This document shows positions 44,396 through 56,559 of a stretch of DNA of 64,000 nucleotides, piece by piece. Under the pieces are notes generated by a model that made no database searches, had not been told where the DNA came from, and saw nothing but the letters and a program-made list of their open reading frames with translations. Numbering within the stretch: the stretch's first letter is position 1; every line of letters begins with the position of its first letter. Origin of the DNA: Austropuccinia psidii (taxonomy: Eukaryota; Basidiomycota; Pucciniomycetes; Pucciniales; Sphaerophragmiaceae). The stretch is from contig JALGQZ010000001.1 in assembly GCA_023105745.1 (NCBI GenBank), forward strand, positions 51,583,662 to 51,647,661, given 5' to 3'. Both the position numbers and the translations under genes were made by a program.

Positions 44396-46011
44396 TGTCA
44401 CAGGGGCTCTTATGGAAGCAAGAGTGGCCTGGCACTCAGGAATCAAGAGCTCACTTGGAGGGCTCCAAAAGATATAAGGAATAATAAAGATTAAATTTCT
44501 TTAAAGAAGAAGACGGGAAAAGACAAGTATGCCAAGAATAAAAGAGAAAGATAAGAAGCCAAAGGCCAAAGTTAATAAGAGAAGCCAAAGGCCAAGAAGC
44601 CAACCAAGTGAATCCTCAATTCACTGCTTCAACCTGCCAGAAAAGGACATGGAATTAGTAAAGGATATGACCAGCAATATCCACTGACAGGCAAGGAAGA
44701 AAAAGAGAAAGTGTTCTGAATTACTGACTTAATATTATCAGTATTAAATTTAATACAGTAAAACAAAATAAAGATAAAAAGAAATCCAATATATTAATTA
44801 ACTGGGGAAAAAGTCCCCAGGTTCTGAAAGGTGGCCAGTATATGTGTAAAGTTGAAAGACTGATCATAAAAGGTGAATCACTGGCTGTATTGTCTTAACT
44901 GGGTCAATACAGATCTGGCCATCTTGAAATTTGAACTGTGCAACTGAATTCCCACAGTGGAATATGAATTGGCCCAATTGGGCCAAGTACATGCAGGTTG
45001 ATTGATTGCTGCCTGTATGAACCAATTGAGTTGTCCAACGAGTATTGAAATACTTTATGCCTTGACAGCTGATTGAAATGCTGTATACCCTCTGAGAATG
45101 GCCCTTGGAATAATCCTGTATGAATTTCCAACCCAACTCCTGCAGGGCCAGGTGATTGGGATCCTTGAATGGTCTTCTGATTGCCACCATGGATTGCCAG
45201 ACTGATGAGTTAAGAAATCCTCCTTGAAAATGGGCGTTGGATTTTGGGACCTTGATTTGGAAAGATGAAATTGGGTCTTGAAAACGTCACCATTGAATTG
45301 CTGAGCAGAAATTGTGCATAATGGTGTATAATACCATATATGCACCACTCCTGCAACCTTGAGTATGGGGTGCAAGGAGGAATGGAAGAATTCCCCTTAA
45401 GGTGAGGAGAAAGCTTGAGCTGAGGTGCTCTGGTGGTCTCTGGTGGTTACCAGAGGCCATGGGCTGAAAAATGGTCCATGGTGGTTATTGGCCAAAAATG
45501 GGTCCTGAGGGTCTTATGGCCATTTTGGGGTTTGATGGAATTTGGGGCCAAGATTGGCTCAGGTGGGCCCAATTGTGGTTTGAGGGCTGATGGGCTTCCC
45601 CCTTTGGTCCCTTCTGACCTCATTGGATTATTCCAAAAGGGGCCTAAATGGCCCATGGACCATAGAAGCCGTAGGGGGCTTAAATGGCCCAAAAAGGCCA
45701 TTTAGGCCTTAGACCCCCCAATGAAAAGGGGTGGCCCAGAGGGGCTGGTTCTGGCTAGAGGGCCCAAAAATAAGGATAAACACCTGGGGGGATGGGGATA
45801 TGGAAGAATTGGCCAGGGAGGCCAAGGATGGCAGGATATGGCCTGAGGCCATAAAAGGCCAGGGAAGAGTGATATGGCTAAAATTCCATAGAGCACCAGA
45901 AGAGGCAAAATTGACCAGAAAGATATGGTATGGCCAATTGGCCCCAATTTGGTACCAGGTTGGAATTGCTGCAACACCAATGGAGGAGGGTCATTCTTCA
46001 TGGTTGTGACA
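44396..46011 (-). repeat. 5' LTR of E1 (1616 bp)
   Basis: Ends TGTCACAGG and TGGTTGTGACA on the plus strand, very similar to 2372-3977, including the GGCC-rich zone at 45600-45720. The CAGAT duplication follows at 46012. Confidence 0.92.
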
Positions 46012-47249
46012 CAGATGAGGAATCACAAACTCCTGACACAAATTCCGGAAGAACTAGGTCATGCAGTGAAATGCAGATGCAACCACAATCGCACTCTGGA
46101 TGACATTTCAAATACCTCACAAGACATAAGGGAAAGAACAAATATAGGGAAATATTGCCCATTCAAAACCAGTGGTTTCAAAGAGAAAAAAACTTTTAGG
46201 GTGCAATTCAAAGACAAAACCAGAGAAAGAGTGGCAGAAGTGGCTAAGAAGAATAATTCTTTACACAATTTTGGTTCAACGGAGCATTATGCCAATAACT
46301 GTCCAAAGGCAAAGAAGAAAGTCTATTCCATTGAACAAGCCCAGAGGAAGAATCCCCCACAGAGGATTCTGAATCAGACTCTATGACTGATTCCATCAAA
46401 GAACAATCTGATGATGGTCAAGACCCAAGGGAGGAATTTCTAGTGGAGTACTCAGAGGAAACACCACTAGAAATTCAGGACATACAGTTAGAAGCAGGCA
46501 TGCCACAAGACACTGCAAACAAAAGCTTGTGTAAACACACACATGATGCACAAACATTCCTAGTTACACAAACTAAATAAAATGAATACATAAATGAGAA
46601 AGCCACAAAGATGACTGTTTGCATAGACAATTCTCAACACCCATTGATCATTGACAGTGGAGCACACTGGTCAATAGTGGTAAGAACTTATCGGGATGAT
46701 CACTTCTCAAATTGGGAAAATCAATTCTTGCCAACCAAGGCCAATAACTTCAAAAGTGCATCAGGGAAGATGACTTCCATGGGGACAATTATCAAAGAGA
46801 TAATTATAAGCCATAGGAAAGGAAATATCAGACTCAACCCAGAGTTTTTTGTGCTTGAAGATTCCAACATCCAAGGGATTTTACTGGGAACAGACTACCA
46901 GAGGATGTATGGCATTGACATTTACAATAGCAAAAACAGGCACATTACTATTGGTACAGACAAGGGAAAGAAATTTTCACTTGACATATACCAAATATCT
47001 ACCCATGGCCCACTAGAAGAATTACTGAATGAGTTCAGGGAGGGCCAATTTAGTACTACCCTCACCAGTAAACAGAAACTTGGTTTAATGAAGATTCTGA
47101 GGAAAAGTAGACCAGCATTTTCCATTGGTGAAGAACCATTAGGCAAAATCAGAGGCCATGATATAGAATTATATCTGTATGTGGAAAGACCCTATCCACC
47201 CATTCTGAGAAGTCCTTCATACCCAGAAAGTCTGGAAACTAGGAAGTAA
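46012..47249 (+). pseudogene. Element A nucleocapsid and protease
   Basis: 46012-46386 has the end of the capsid (HAVKCRCNHNRTLDD) and a damaged knuckle, LHNFGSTEHYANNC, where the first cysteine is Leu and the second Phe. A stop and shift near 46384 separate 46383-46580. The protease at 46611-47249 keeps the DSGAHWSIV active site and LLGTDYQRMYGIDIY, and the linker up to RT (EEPLGKIRGHDIEL). A TAA near 47248 ends the frame. Confidence 0.83.
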
Positions 47250-48178
47250 ATTGCAAAACACATCAATGAACTCCTAAAAGTGGATGTTATCAGGAAGATA
47301 GGACACAATTAAATAGTGGAAATCACCACCCCTGTCCTTATCACCTGGCATGATGGCAAATCTAGGCTGTGTGAAGATTTCAGAGCTCTGAATAACTACA
47401 CAAAAGCTGACTGGTACCCTATACCAAGGATACCTCATGCACTAGACAAATTGGCAAAAGCCAAATACATAACCAAGATGGATTGTATGAAAGCTTCCAC
47501 CAGAATGGAGTTAAACCAAACTCCATGAAACTACTCAGAATCATATTCCATATGGGCATATATGAGTACACCAGGATGCCATTTGCCATCGAAAATGCAC
47601 CAGACCACTTCCAAAGGATGATGGACACAATTTTCCAAGAATAAATATTGGAAGGATGGATGGTAGTATATATTGATGACATCATTATATACTCAGAGAC
47701 CTACGAAGACCATGTGAAGTACATAGAAAGAGTACTAAGTAAGTGCAAACCCATTAATCTGAATATTTCACTTAAAAATTGAAATTTTTTCCAACAAGAA
47801 GTAATGGCACTGGGACACAAAGTCTCAGGCCTTAGTCTGGGAATAGACCAGAACAAAGTAGCAGCAGTACTGCTAGAACCAGTACCAAAAAACATCAAAG
47901 AGATGCAATACTTCCTTGGGTTTGCTAGCTACTACAGAACCCACATCAGAAGTATTTCCCACATAACTAGTAGTGTATATGAGCTATGTTCAAAAGATGT
48001 AGTTTTTGAAATTACCAAGGAAAGGAGGGATGCATATGATAGGATCAAACATGAACTCACAAATGAGCCTGTGCTCATCTTACCTGACTTTAACCTACCA
48101 TTCAAGTTATGCATAGATGCAGCATGTAGCCAAGCCTTAGGTGCAGCCCTTCACCAGAGACAAATTGTAGATGGTTAA
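47250..48178 (+). pseudogene. Element A reverse transcriptase, multiply broken
   Basis: Recognisable in pieces: VEITTPVLITWHDGKSRL, RALNNYTKADWYPIPRIP, ITKMDCMKASTRM (frameshift in place of GFHQNG), then FAIENAPDHFQ (lysine lost), a stop before LEGWMVVYIDDIIIY near 47641, another stop near 47780, and the thumb LGFASYYRTHI to 48178. The palm YIDD is preserved but out of one continuous frame. It ends at a TAA within the sequence matching the RNase H start. Confidence 0.83.
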
Positions 48179-48190
48179 CGAAGAGAGGGA

Positions 48191-48548
48191 ATGATATGCT
48201 ACATCTCTAGGCAATTTAAAGATTCAGAAGTCAGGTATGGGACCCCCCAGACTAAATGTATATTCTTAGTCTGGGCTATAGAGAAACTCCCCTATAATTT
48301 GGAGGGTTCAGTCTTTGAAGTCTACACATACTGCACAGCCTTGAAGTCTTTACTGAACATGAAGACTACCAATAGACACATTCTGAGATGACAAATAGCC
48401 ATCCAAGAGTATAGAGGTAATATGACCATCTTATACAAAGAAAGAAAAGAGCCACATCAACACAGATGGCCTCAGAAGATGGCCACTGGACAATGTCAAA
48501 AGCAATCCAGCCTATGACCCTGAAGTAGCAGCCAAGATTCCTATTCAT
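48191..48548 (+). pseudogene. Element A RNase H fragment
   Basis: MICYISRQFKDSEVRY and EVYTYCTALKSL match B, with the acidic residue of VYTDC replaced by tyrosine. A stop near 48392 (TGA for TGG in LRWQ) and a frameshift near 48450 follow. Inactive. Confidence 0.78.
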
Positions 48549-48551
48549 TTC

Positions 48552-50254
48552 ATGGAATTAGATAGGAGGAAGAACTTCAGAATTTCTGAATGGGAACCAG
48601 GAAATGGTACCCCAGACAGTGGAGACACTGGCTCAGAGGGAACAGAAACTCCCATACTGGGAATAAGCTCCTCAGAGCTGCATAATGAGTTCTTCAATGA
48701 AATGATGAAGACATATGTTAAAAACAAACAGTGTGGCATATTGTTGCAACTCCTTCAACAGAAATACAGGAGCCCAGAATTGGAATTCCAGTTAGGGGAA
48801 CCCTGGTGGAGGGAATTCAAGGGCAGCAAGTTTTTCGTTATTGATGGCCTGCTATACCATAGAGAGAAGGACACAGGTGCACTCAAAGTAGTAGACAGGG
48901 ACCATATATCCCTGATCCTGCAAATATTTCATGGCTGCCCCTATATGGGACACATGAGTGAAGACAGGACCAAGGAAAGGGTAGCAAGCACAGCTTGGTG
49001 GCCCAAATGGGAAAAAAGGTTGAGTGAATATATAAACACCTGTGAAAGATTCCAGAAGGCAAACAGAAAACATGGGAAGAAGTATGGGCTACTTCAACAC
49101 ATAGAAGAACCCAAACATCCATGGGAAACCATCAACATAGACTGGGTACAGGAATTGTCCCAGGAGGCAAAGAAAACTTCAATGCTTTCCTGATCATAGT
49201 TGATAGGTTCAGCAAGACTGTGAGGTGCCTACCATGTCACAAGGAGGATACAGCAATGGATACTGCCTTGTTATTTTGGAATAACATAATATCCACCTCT
49301 GGAGTCCCTAAAATTATCATTAGTGATAGGGACACAAAATTCACATCAGAGGTATGGACCAAATTGTATGAAATACTTGGTACTAAACTTGCATTCTCTA
49401 CAGCTTATCACCCACAGACAGATGGTTTAGCTGAAAGGATGATCCAAACCATGGGGGACATCATCAGAGGATTCTTTGTATATGGCACAGAATACAAGGA
49501 CCATGAAGGATACACCCATGACTGGGTAACCCTTCTACCAGCAGTCCAACTCCCATATAACACAAGTCAGCATTCTACCACAGGGAAATCACCTTCACTG
49601 GTAGAAAGAGGGTGGAACCCCCTGTTGCCTGTGGATCAATTGAAGAGGAATCTTCTAACCTTCCACCCCACAGCCAAGGACTTCCATTACATGTAGAAGA
49701 AGGTTTGTGACACAGCTTCCAAGTGCATAGCTGAGGCAAAAGACAACAACAAACAGAGGTTGGACAAATCACACATGGAACCTGACTTCAAAGAAGGGGA
49801 CCAAGTGCTAGTGTCTACACTTAACTTTGAAGATCTTAAGGGACCAAAGGAAATGATATACTCACTTGTAGGGCCCTTAACTATCATTAAGCTGATAGGG
49901 AAGAATGCCGTGGAGGTCAAACTCACAGAGAATTTTTCTAGGAAACACCTAGCATTCCCAGTAGGTTTGGTCAAGCCATACGTACAGAAAGAGGTGGACA
50001 GGTTCCCCTCTAGGAAAAAGAATCCCACTCCACCAGAAATAGTGGAGGTGGAAGACTCCCCCAGCCCTGTGAAGAAAATCATAAATTCCAGGAAGATCAG
50101 ACTGAATGGTAGAGACCAAAGGCAATACTTGGTCAGATTTAAGAACCAGACAGCAGATAAAGACAAATGGTTGGCAGAAGATGCCATACCAGATGGAAAC
50201 CTTCATCTAAAGAGATTCAGGGCCTCTAGGAGGACTGAAAAGTCTGATAAATGA
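48552..50254 (+). pseudogene. Element A integrase
   Basis: Three frames: 48552-49193 (linker and zinc region HISLILQIFHGC, NTCERF), 49121-49696 (core with [20 protein letters not shown] and [10 protein letters not shown]) and 49760-50254 (C-terminal GPLTIIKLIG and basic tail). A shift near 49180 and a TAG near 49697 interrupt it. Catalytic residues are kept. The end precedes the purine tract by a few bases. Confidence 0.85.
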
Positions 50255-50260
50255 TGAGCC

Positions 50261-50278
50261 TTTCTTAGAGGGAGGGTA
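50261..50278 (+). promoter_or_regulatory. Polypurine tract of element A
   Basis: AGAGGGAGGGTA lies directly before the LTR start TGTCAGAC at 50279, identical to the tract of element B. Confidence 0.8.
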
Positions 50279-51701
50279 TGTCAGACAGTGACTCAAATCC
50301 AGAGCACAACCATGTCAGCCAAATACCATAAACCAATGGTAGAGCCAAGGTACCACCAAAACATGAAAATGAGCTAAATCAGCTCAAAAATTAACCAAAT
50401 GAAGAGGAAACTCACCAATTTCCAAAAATACAAGTCCCATCATCATAGGACAAAGAATAACAAAGTTATTTTTTCTCAAAGTTGTTGCTGAGCAGAAACC
50501 TTATTTTACACCTCTCATCTGAAATCCAGAGGAAGAGGCTTAACCCCATCAAATTAGTATTCCAAATGAAGCTCTAAGTCAGGGCTATCCAATTTTACTA
50601 ATCAAATTGAGTTGGCATCAGAATTACTGAAGTTATGACCAAAATAAGGTCAAATAAGGGGGAATAAAATATTCACCTCCCATCTAGCTTCTACAGTTTT
50701 AGTGTTAGATACCTAAAGAGGGTCCTTTTGAAAAGAGCACAATCAGGGCTATCTGATGGTGCCATCCATTTCCCCATGTCTCATCTAGAAATAAAGTTAT
50801 GGGGCGAACAAGCTCCATACAGGTTTTAAGTAAATCATACATATGTACAAAAAATCATGTACATGGCATAACCTTTCCATATTTAATGATATCCATACCA
50901 AATGAGGTACCATTGTGTACAAACCATTCAGGGCTACACAATGAACCAACTTTGGGCTTGATATCTCAAAAACTGACAAAGCTATGGCAGTTTTAAGGTC
51001 AAAATCCCACAATTAGACCAATACAGCCTTACTGTGGGATATTCTCCCAAAATTATGATTATGAGGTTTCAAAAAGACAAAGACACCTTTTCATAAATCA
51101 ATACCTCATATATTGGTCAATACTGGGCGCCTGTACAGGTTCTGTACAGCATTCTATGTGTCATACACGTCAGAAGAGGGCTATGTGGTCCCCAGATGAA
51201 ACATTTCACCCTGTATTGGTGAAAACGGCCCAGATGTGGTTTTTAAACCACATCCGAGCCCAATACATGTTATACAGGCCTTGTGAAAACCACAAGCCAG
51301 TCCTTGTAAGTGAAAATTCTTTACTTCCTCTACGTGTAAAGTTCTAGAAGCCTTTTACACTCAATTTTAGGATAAAAAGGGACCTTTTCTCCTGCAGAAA
51401 ATGTTTCCTAATCCTGCTCTTGAATTCCTATGTAGTACAGCTATAATCTTGGAAAACAATCAGGTATAATTATAATTCTTAATTATTGTAGTCTTTATTA
51501 TTGTAATCCAACATTTAAAGCTGTACCCAGGGCTTTCAACAGCACTCACCACCACTATTACTCAATAGTAAAGCCCAAATATTCCTTTAATACCCTTTAT
51601 CATCATGGAATAAACTTTTTATATTATTTTCAATGTGTCACAGTCATAGTTAAAGCTTGTCAATAGTTCTTAATAAGCTTCATCATAAACTCAACCTGAC
51701 A
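50279..51701 (+). repeat. 3' LTR of element A (1423 bp)
   Basis: Starts TGTCAGACAGTG and ends CAACCTGACA. It matches the B LTRs in reverse orientation across its length. No partner LTR is in the window because the 5' LTR lies before base 1. Confidence 0.9.
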
Positions 51702-52960
51702 AAAAATACAGAATTCACTTTAAATCCTCCTCCTCTTTACCCTCTGAGAGTATCTCCTCTTTATGCCCAGCTCTAAAAATATTTTGAGCCATCTATCTGC
51801 AGATCTTCACTGAAAACATAATTCCTTGACTAATATGATTCTATGTATTAAAGGGTTTCAGAAGTTTTGAAAAAAACATCTCTTGAATCATGAAGCTATA
51901 TCAAAGTTTCAAAAAAAGTCCCTACTGTTCAAAAAATTCTTAAACAACTTGAGCTCAAAACTATTTATTTATTCAATATAGACAAAAAATAAGTCCTTGA
52001 AATAAAAGCTTCCTCCAAGTAAAAGAATCAACTATTCTCAAAGCTAAAGCATAATGAAATAGGTCCTAGCGTAGAAAATGAACTATTTTAGATTTTTCCT
52101 TTAGATTTTTATGTTTATTATAGAAAAAAAACAATGATGAGTTTTTTATCTTATGGTTTTCTGTAGCTTTGAATCTTGGCTTCTTTTCTTTGAAAGTGAC
52201 CTCACCAGCACCATCCTATTTAATATGAAGTATTCCCTCAGTGCTTGGATTAAAAATTAATTCAAATTGAATTCAAGGGAGGAAGTAGTACTTCAAGTAA
52301 CAGCCTCTGAAGGTGATTAAAATAGCCAGTATTTTACTCTTGTACCACCAGCCATGAATCCCTTCTTTCATACAGCTGAATGTAATTATTTGATAAAGTT
52401 GGAAAATTTATGCTTCAACCTCAGGTCATGAAAAATGATCTGTTAACTAAATAAAAGCAAAAAGCATTTCTTAACAAAGTTATCAAAAGGGTATTATTAT
52501 CAAATCACAAGTAGCTTGGGTATGTGAGGAATAATATTGAGTAGAAAATGGGTCATTCAAGTGATCTATCAGATATCAATTTAATTACCTGTAATATATC
52601 CATAATGAACTGAATTACTTTTTCTGGTAAGATTTTAACTCCTCTTTCTCTTATTGAAATAGCTCAAAATTATGTAGGTGAGCTTATCATGCAAAAATAT
52701 CATGGTGGTAATAGATAAATTCTCCAAATAAGTGATTTTTTCATGTAGATGAGCTTCAACTTTCCACTCAAGATCAAATACAACTGCCTTGTAAATTTTG
52801 CTGAGTTGTTAATGATGGCTGAATATTACAACTATTGTTTTGAAAATGGCCCTGAGATCATAAATGAAATTTGTATGGAGATTTTTAAGCCCTATGTATT
52901 TGATAATATTCCTACAGGAATGTTCAATCCTCAACAAAATCCAATTTCCAGAAGGTTGAA
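51702..52960. other. AT-rich region without recognised feature
   Basis: About 1.26 kb after element A. No homology to the neighbouring elements is visible by eye. A 74-codon frame at 52749-52973 has no recognisable motif, and I do not call it a gene. Confidence 0.45.
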
Positions 52961-53840
52961 TCTCAGCCTGTGACTCAAAACCAGAGAACAAACATAACAT
53001 CAAAATACCATAAGCCAATGGTACAGAAAGATGCCCCCTCAAAAATTACACAAGTGCAAAAAAGATTGAAATGTCATTCACAGGAAGAGGAAAGTCACCT
53101 CATTTTAAATATACAACTCCCATGACCATAGGAAAAGGCATAAAAAAATTTTCCAGCTCAAAGCCAGAACTTATAATAAACCTTTATTTTCACCTCTTAT
53201 TTAAAATATGCAAAAGGAGGCAGAAGCCCTTCAAGTGGAGGTTAAAATATAAGCTCTCAATGAGGGTTATCAAATTGTACCAGCCAAATTGGGCTATCTC
53301 CAAAACCACAGAAGCTAGAAGAAACCATTGGCCAAATAAGTATGAAAAAAATATTGACACCTCATCCCACTTCTACGGTATTAGTGTGAGATACCTGGAG
53401 TGAGGTTTTTTAGAAGGAAAAAAAATATGATACTTCTGATAATACCCTCCATAACTCTGAATCTTTCCTAGAAAAAAGATTATCAAGGTATTAATCTTAA
53501 GACAGGATTAATATAAATCAACATTATCACTATGGAATTTTTAAGATGGTCTAGATTTTCCATTTGTGGTTCTATGCATACAAAATGAGTAGCCATTCTA
53601 TAGAGCCTGTTAAGGGCTACAAAATGAGTCACTCTAGACCTTTCAATCTTCAAAATTCAAAAATTTATAGCAGCTTCACTGAAAAAATCCCACCTTATTT
53701 AAAGAAACCAAATACTTTAGGATAGTCTTCCATAATATTGAATAAGATGTGTCAAGGCCATGGAAAGGATTTTTTGCCTTAAACAATTCATCATATGTGT
53801 GAACATTTGAGATATGACCACATACCCAAAAAGGTCACAA
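52961..53840 (+). repeat. Decayed family-A LTR fragment
   Basis: From about 52967, CTGTGACTCAAAACCAGAG and CCATAAGCCAATGGTA match the start of the A LTR at 50285-50345, and later pieces (TAGTGTGAGATACCTGGAG, CTACAAAATGAG) match further in. Divergence and loss grow toward 53840; no clear end is seen. Confidence 0.7.
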
Positions 53841-54360
53841 GAAATATTTAATATAATTATACATTAAAAATAAGTACCTTAAAACTACAAAAATACCATA
53901 AATTGGTATAAAACTTGGTTTAACTTAAAAACCAATGAATAAAAATGTGAAATAAATTACACCATTGGATTCTCCATGGTAAAATACACATATAGCATTT
54001 TTATGGCATATCTGTAAAGTCAATATTTAATAAGTTATAAGTACTAATACCTTATAAAAGACACAAATCCTGATTTATTTCAAACCCCAATGAAACAACA
54101 TGTTAAAATAAAGGTACCATTGGATTAAACATAAAAATCCACACATAAAACAAGTAATAAGCTAAGCTTCAAAATCAATACTTAAGGAATTAACCTGAAT
54201 ATATGCACTTTTTTGGTCAACGCATATATTCAAGGATTTTAGCTAATATCTCTTGAATTATGCATGATAGAGTGATGAACCAAAAGGAAAGTCATCACTT
54301 AATGACTGTAGGAATACAGATATGAAGTTTATTTCACAAGCTATAAACAAGGTTAAAACC
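53841..54360. other. AT-rich stretch, nothing recognised
   Basis: Repeated phrases such as ACCATTGGATT and CCATAAATTGGTATAAA suggest a very old transposon remnant, possibly more of the decayed LTR. No gene. Confidence 0.4.
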
Positions 54361-55774
54361 TGTAAGGAATTATTGATTAAAATCAACAGAGCTGTTGACC
54401 ACTTTGGTGTGAAAGTGGTCCAAACTTAAAAAAAAGTAGACAGTTGGATTCTACTAGTTAATTCCGTAAGAATGATGTATTTTTTATTATAATATTCAAG
54501 GTATAACCCCTTGAAATCATAGTTTGAAGTTTAAAGTATTAAATTTCAACAGAAAAGATGAGTTACAAGAAAAATCATCAAAAATAGAGTTTTGATGATG
54601 TAATAAAATTCTCTTGGAAGAATAATACGGTTATGCTAAGCTATTAGAATTCACTCTCTGAATGGCTGTAGCGTGTAAATCTTAAAAGTTATCAAGGATC
54701 AAAGTTTGAGCTCAATTTGATCATTTATGATCACTCACTGTAACCTTAAATTAAGTTTAACAGTCATATGAGTGATAGAATTGGTGAATACTATTAGTTT
54801 ATGATTAAAAGCAATGATAACCACGAATTTTGGGGTTCTGCCAAGTCTTTGACGTCATCAAACCTCGAGTTATAGTGATAACTCTAAATAATGGCATAAT
54901 AATGATGTAATATGGTTTGATCATGATGTAATCATCTCCAAACATTAAAACATTGATCAATCCTAGTGGATATGATCAGTACATGTCTACTAGAAGCCTG
55001 TTGGACTCTAGAAGGGAGGTATTTACTATAAATAGAGCTCTTTTTACTCTGTTTTCCCCTCAGACACATCAAAAACATTAAATAAATACAAACAAAAAGG
55101 TAATATCTTTATTCTTTATATATAAAACTTTTATATTATTAAAGACCAAAGTTCATCTTTAATATTTTTGACGTGATTAAACCATTTGTTTAACTGTTTT
55201 TGTTAAAAATCTCTCTAAAATCCCATTTCCACGTAAAAATCAAGAATATTTGTAATTTCTCTATTTTTTATTGTAAATACAATTTGGATAAGTTGTATTT
55301 ATATTATTTGGCGTAAAATATCTCAAAATTATTATATTAAGTATTAAAAGTAGCTTATTTTCTCTTATTATAATAATTTTCTCTCAATTATTCTTTTAAT
55401 AATTCTTTAATTAATATAAATAGTATTTATATTAATTTATAACTTTAATATTAGTAATATTATCATTATTAATTGTTTTTTATTAATAAAAAACAATTTT
55501 TTACGACTTTATTATTTGTTTGTAACAATAATAAAGTGCTTTGAATATATTAATTATTTTATATTAATATATTTATTTTATTATATTATATTTTATAGTA
55601 TAAATTATATTATTATATTTTATTAATAATATAATTATTTTTACGCCATAATTATAATAATTCTTTATTATCATAATCATTCTTATCTTATTTATTTCAT
55701 TTATAAGGACATTCATAGTACAATAAGTAAAATATTAGTAATTTTTACTTATTGTTTCATAGTCAAACCTTACA
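54361..55774 (+). mobile_element. Probable solo LTR of a third family (1414 bp)
   Basis: Begins TGTAAGGAATTATTG and ends AAACCTTACA, giving 7-bp inverted ends TGTAAGG/CCTTACA. A TATA box (TATAAATAG near 55027) fits plus-strand promoter orientation. The 5-bp flanks do not match (AAACC and ATATT), and the right side is the broken end of element F. It could be the product of recombination between two LTRs at different sites. Very AT-rich toward the end. Confidence 0.6.
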
Positions 55775-56559
55775 ATATTCCCAAAAAAGAGATTAAAGAA
55801 AGATACAAAATTCTCTTCTCCAACAAGTTGAATCTCTTTGAAGACTTCATCTCTAGATGATAGTAATTACTGATGGGAATTAAGGGAAGGAATATGGACA
55901 GAAGATGGAAATGATGGTGTTCTAGAATGACTAACCAGAGCTGCACATGATTTGGCAGAAGAAAATTCATTTGTGGAAGATTTTGAAGGATCATAATAGT
56001 ACTTATGATCAGCATTAAAGGTGATCCGCCCTTGCCTCCAGACAATAGATGGATTAAAATGATCAAGAAAGTCAAAGCCCAATATGAGGTCTTCTCCCTT
56101 GGGAGTATCAATGACTAAAAAGTCCCATTCAAAGCTTGCGAATTAAGGAAGCTCAACCATATATTTAGTATGATGAGTCACAAATAAGGAAGGGGATTCA
56201 GAGGAGTCAAAAATGATTAGAGGAACCTTCTCTGGGAGTTTTGAAATAGTCAAAGAATACTTGTCAACAAACTGCTTTGCAATAAATGAGTTGGTAACAC
56301 CAGAATCAATGAGAATACTGTAAAAAACTTCAGAAAGAGAAGAAAAAACAAATAATTCAAGAGAACTCTTTACACCAGCATTCAGAATGCACAATTGTGC
56401 TCTGGATGGAAAACAGTGAAGACCATTGAACACAACATGATCTTCACTCAAGCTTTTCCCTGGCTGGCTTGTTTTGAGGTCTTTTGAAACAGGACTCAAG
56501 ACTATGCTTCCCACCATAATAGGTACATAGACCCTCCTTGATTCTTCTTTCCTTTTCAT
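55775..56559 (-). pseudogene. Element F protease region
   Basis: Contains the active site LIDSGVTNSF near 56310 and the segment LGFDFLDHFNPSIVWRQG. A stop near 56145 and overlapping frames around 55867-56111 show shifts. Corresponds to 29200-28600 of E1. Confidence 0.8.

Larger units (their letters stand above)
2372..46011 (-). mobile_element. Composite insertion: chromodomain Ty3/Gypsy element E1 with nested elements
   Basis: Two long terminal repeats of the same family bound this interval: 2372-3977 and 44396-46011. On the plus strand each begins TGTCACAGGGGC and ends GGTTGTGACA. The flanks carry the 5-bp duplication CAGAT (2367-2371 and 46012-46016), and joining them restores the gag of element A. 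Between the LTRs the E1 genes run on the minus strand: gag at 43688, protease and RT around 29000-27700, RNase H, integrase and chromodomain at 6811-4720, then a purine tract next to the 3' LTR. The body is split by element B, a solo LTR and a 20.9-kb DNA transposon. Without these, E1 would be about 9 kb. Confidence 0.92.
46012..51701 (+). mobile_element. 3' part of Ty3/Gypsy element A
   Basis: Resumes the gag of element A exactly at the target duplication CAGAT and runs through nucleocapsid, protease, RT, RNase H and integrase to a purine tract and a full 3' LTR. It is the plus-strand counterpart of element B and somewhat more decayed in RT and RNase H. Together with 1-2371 it gives the frame of the whole nest. 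Confidence 0.9.

Noticed and set aside
52749..52973. 74-codon frame as a small host gene
   Set aside because: No motif, no splice context, and it runs into a decayed LTR.
55081..55770. Possible replication origin or centromere-like AT-rich tract
   Set aside because: It lies inside a probable LTR, and base composition alone does not support such a role.
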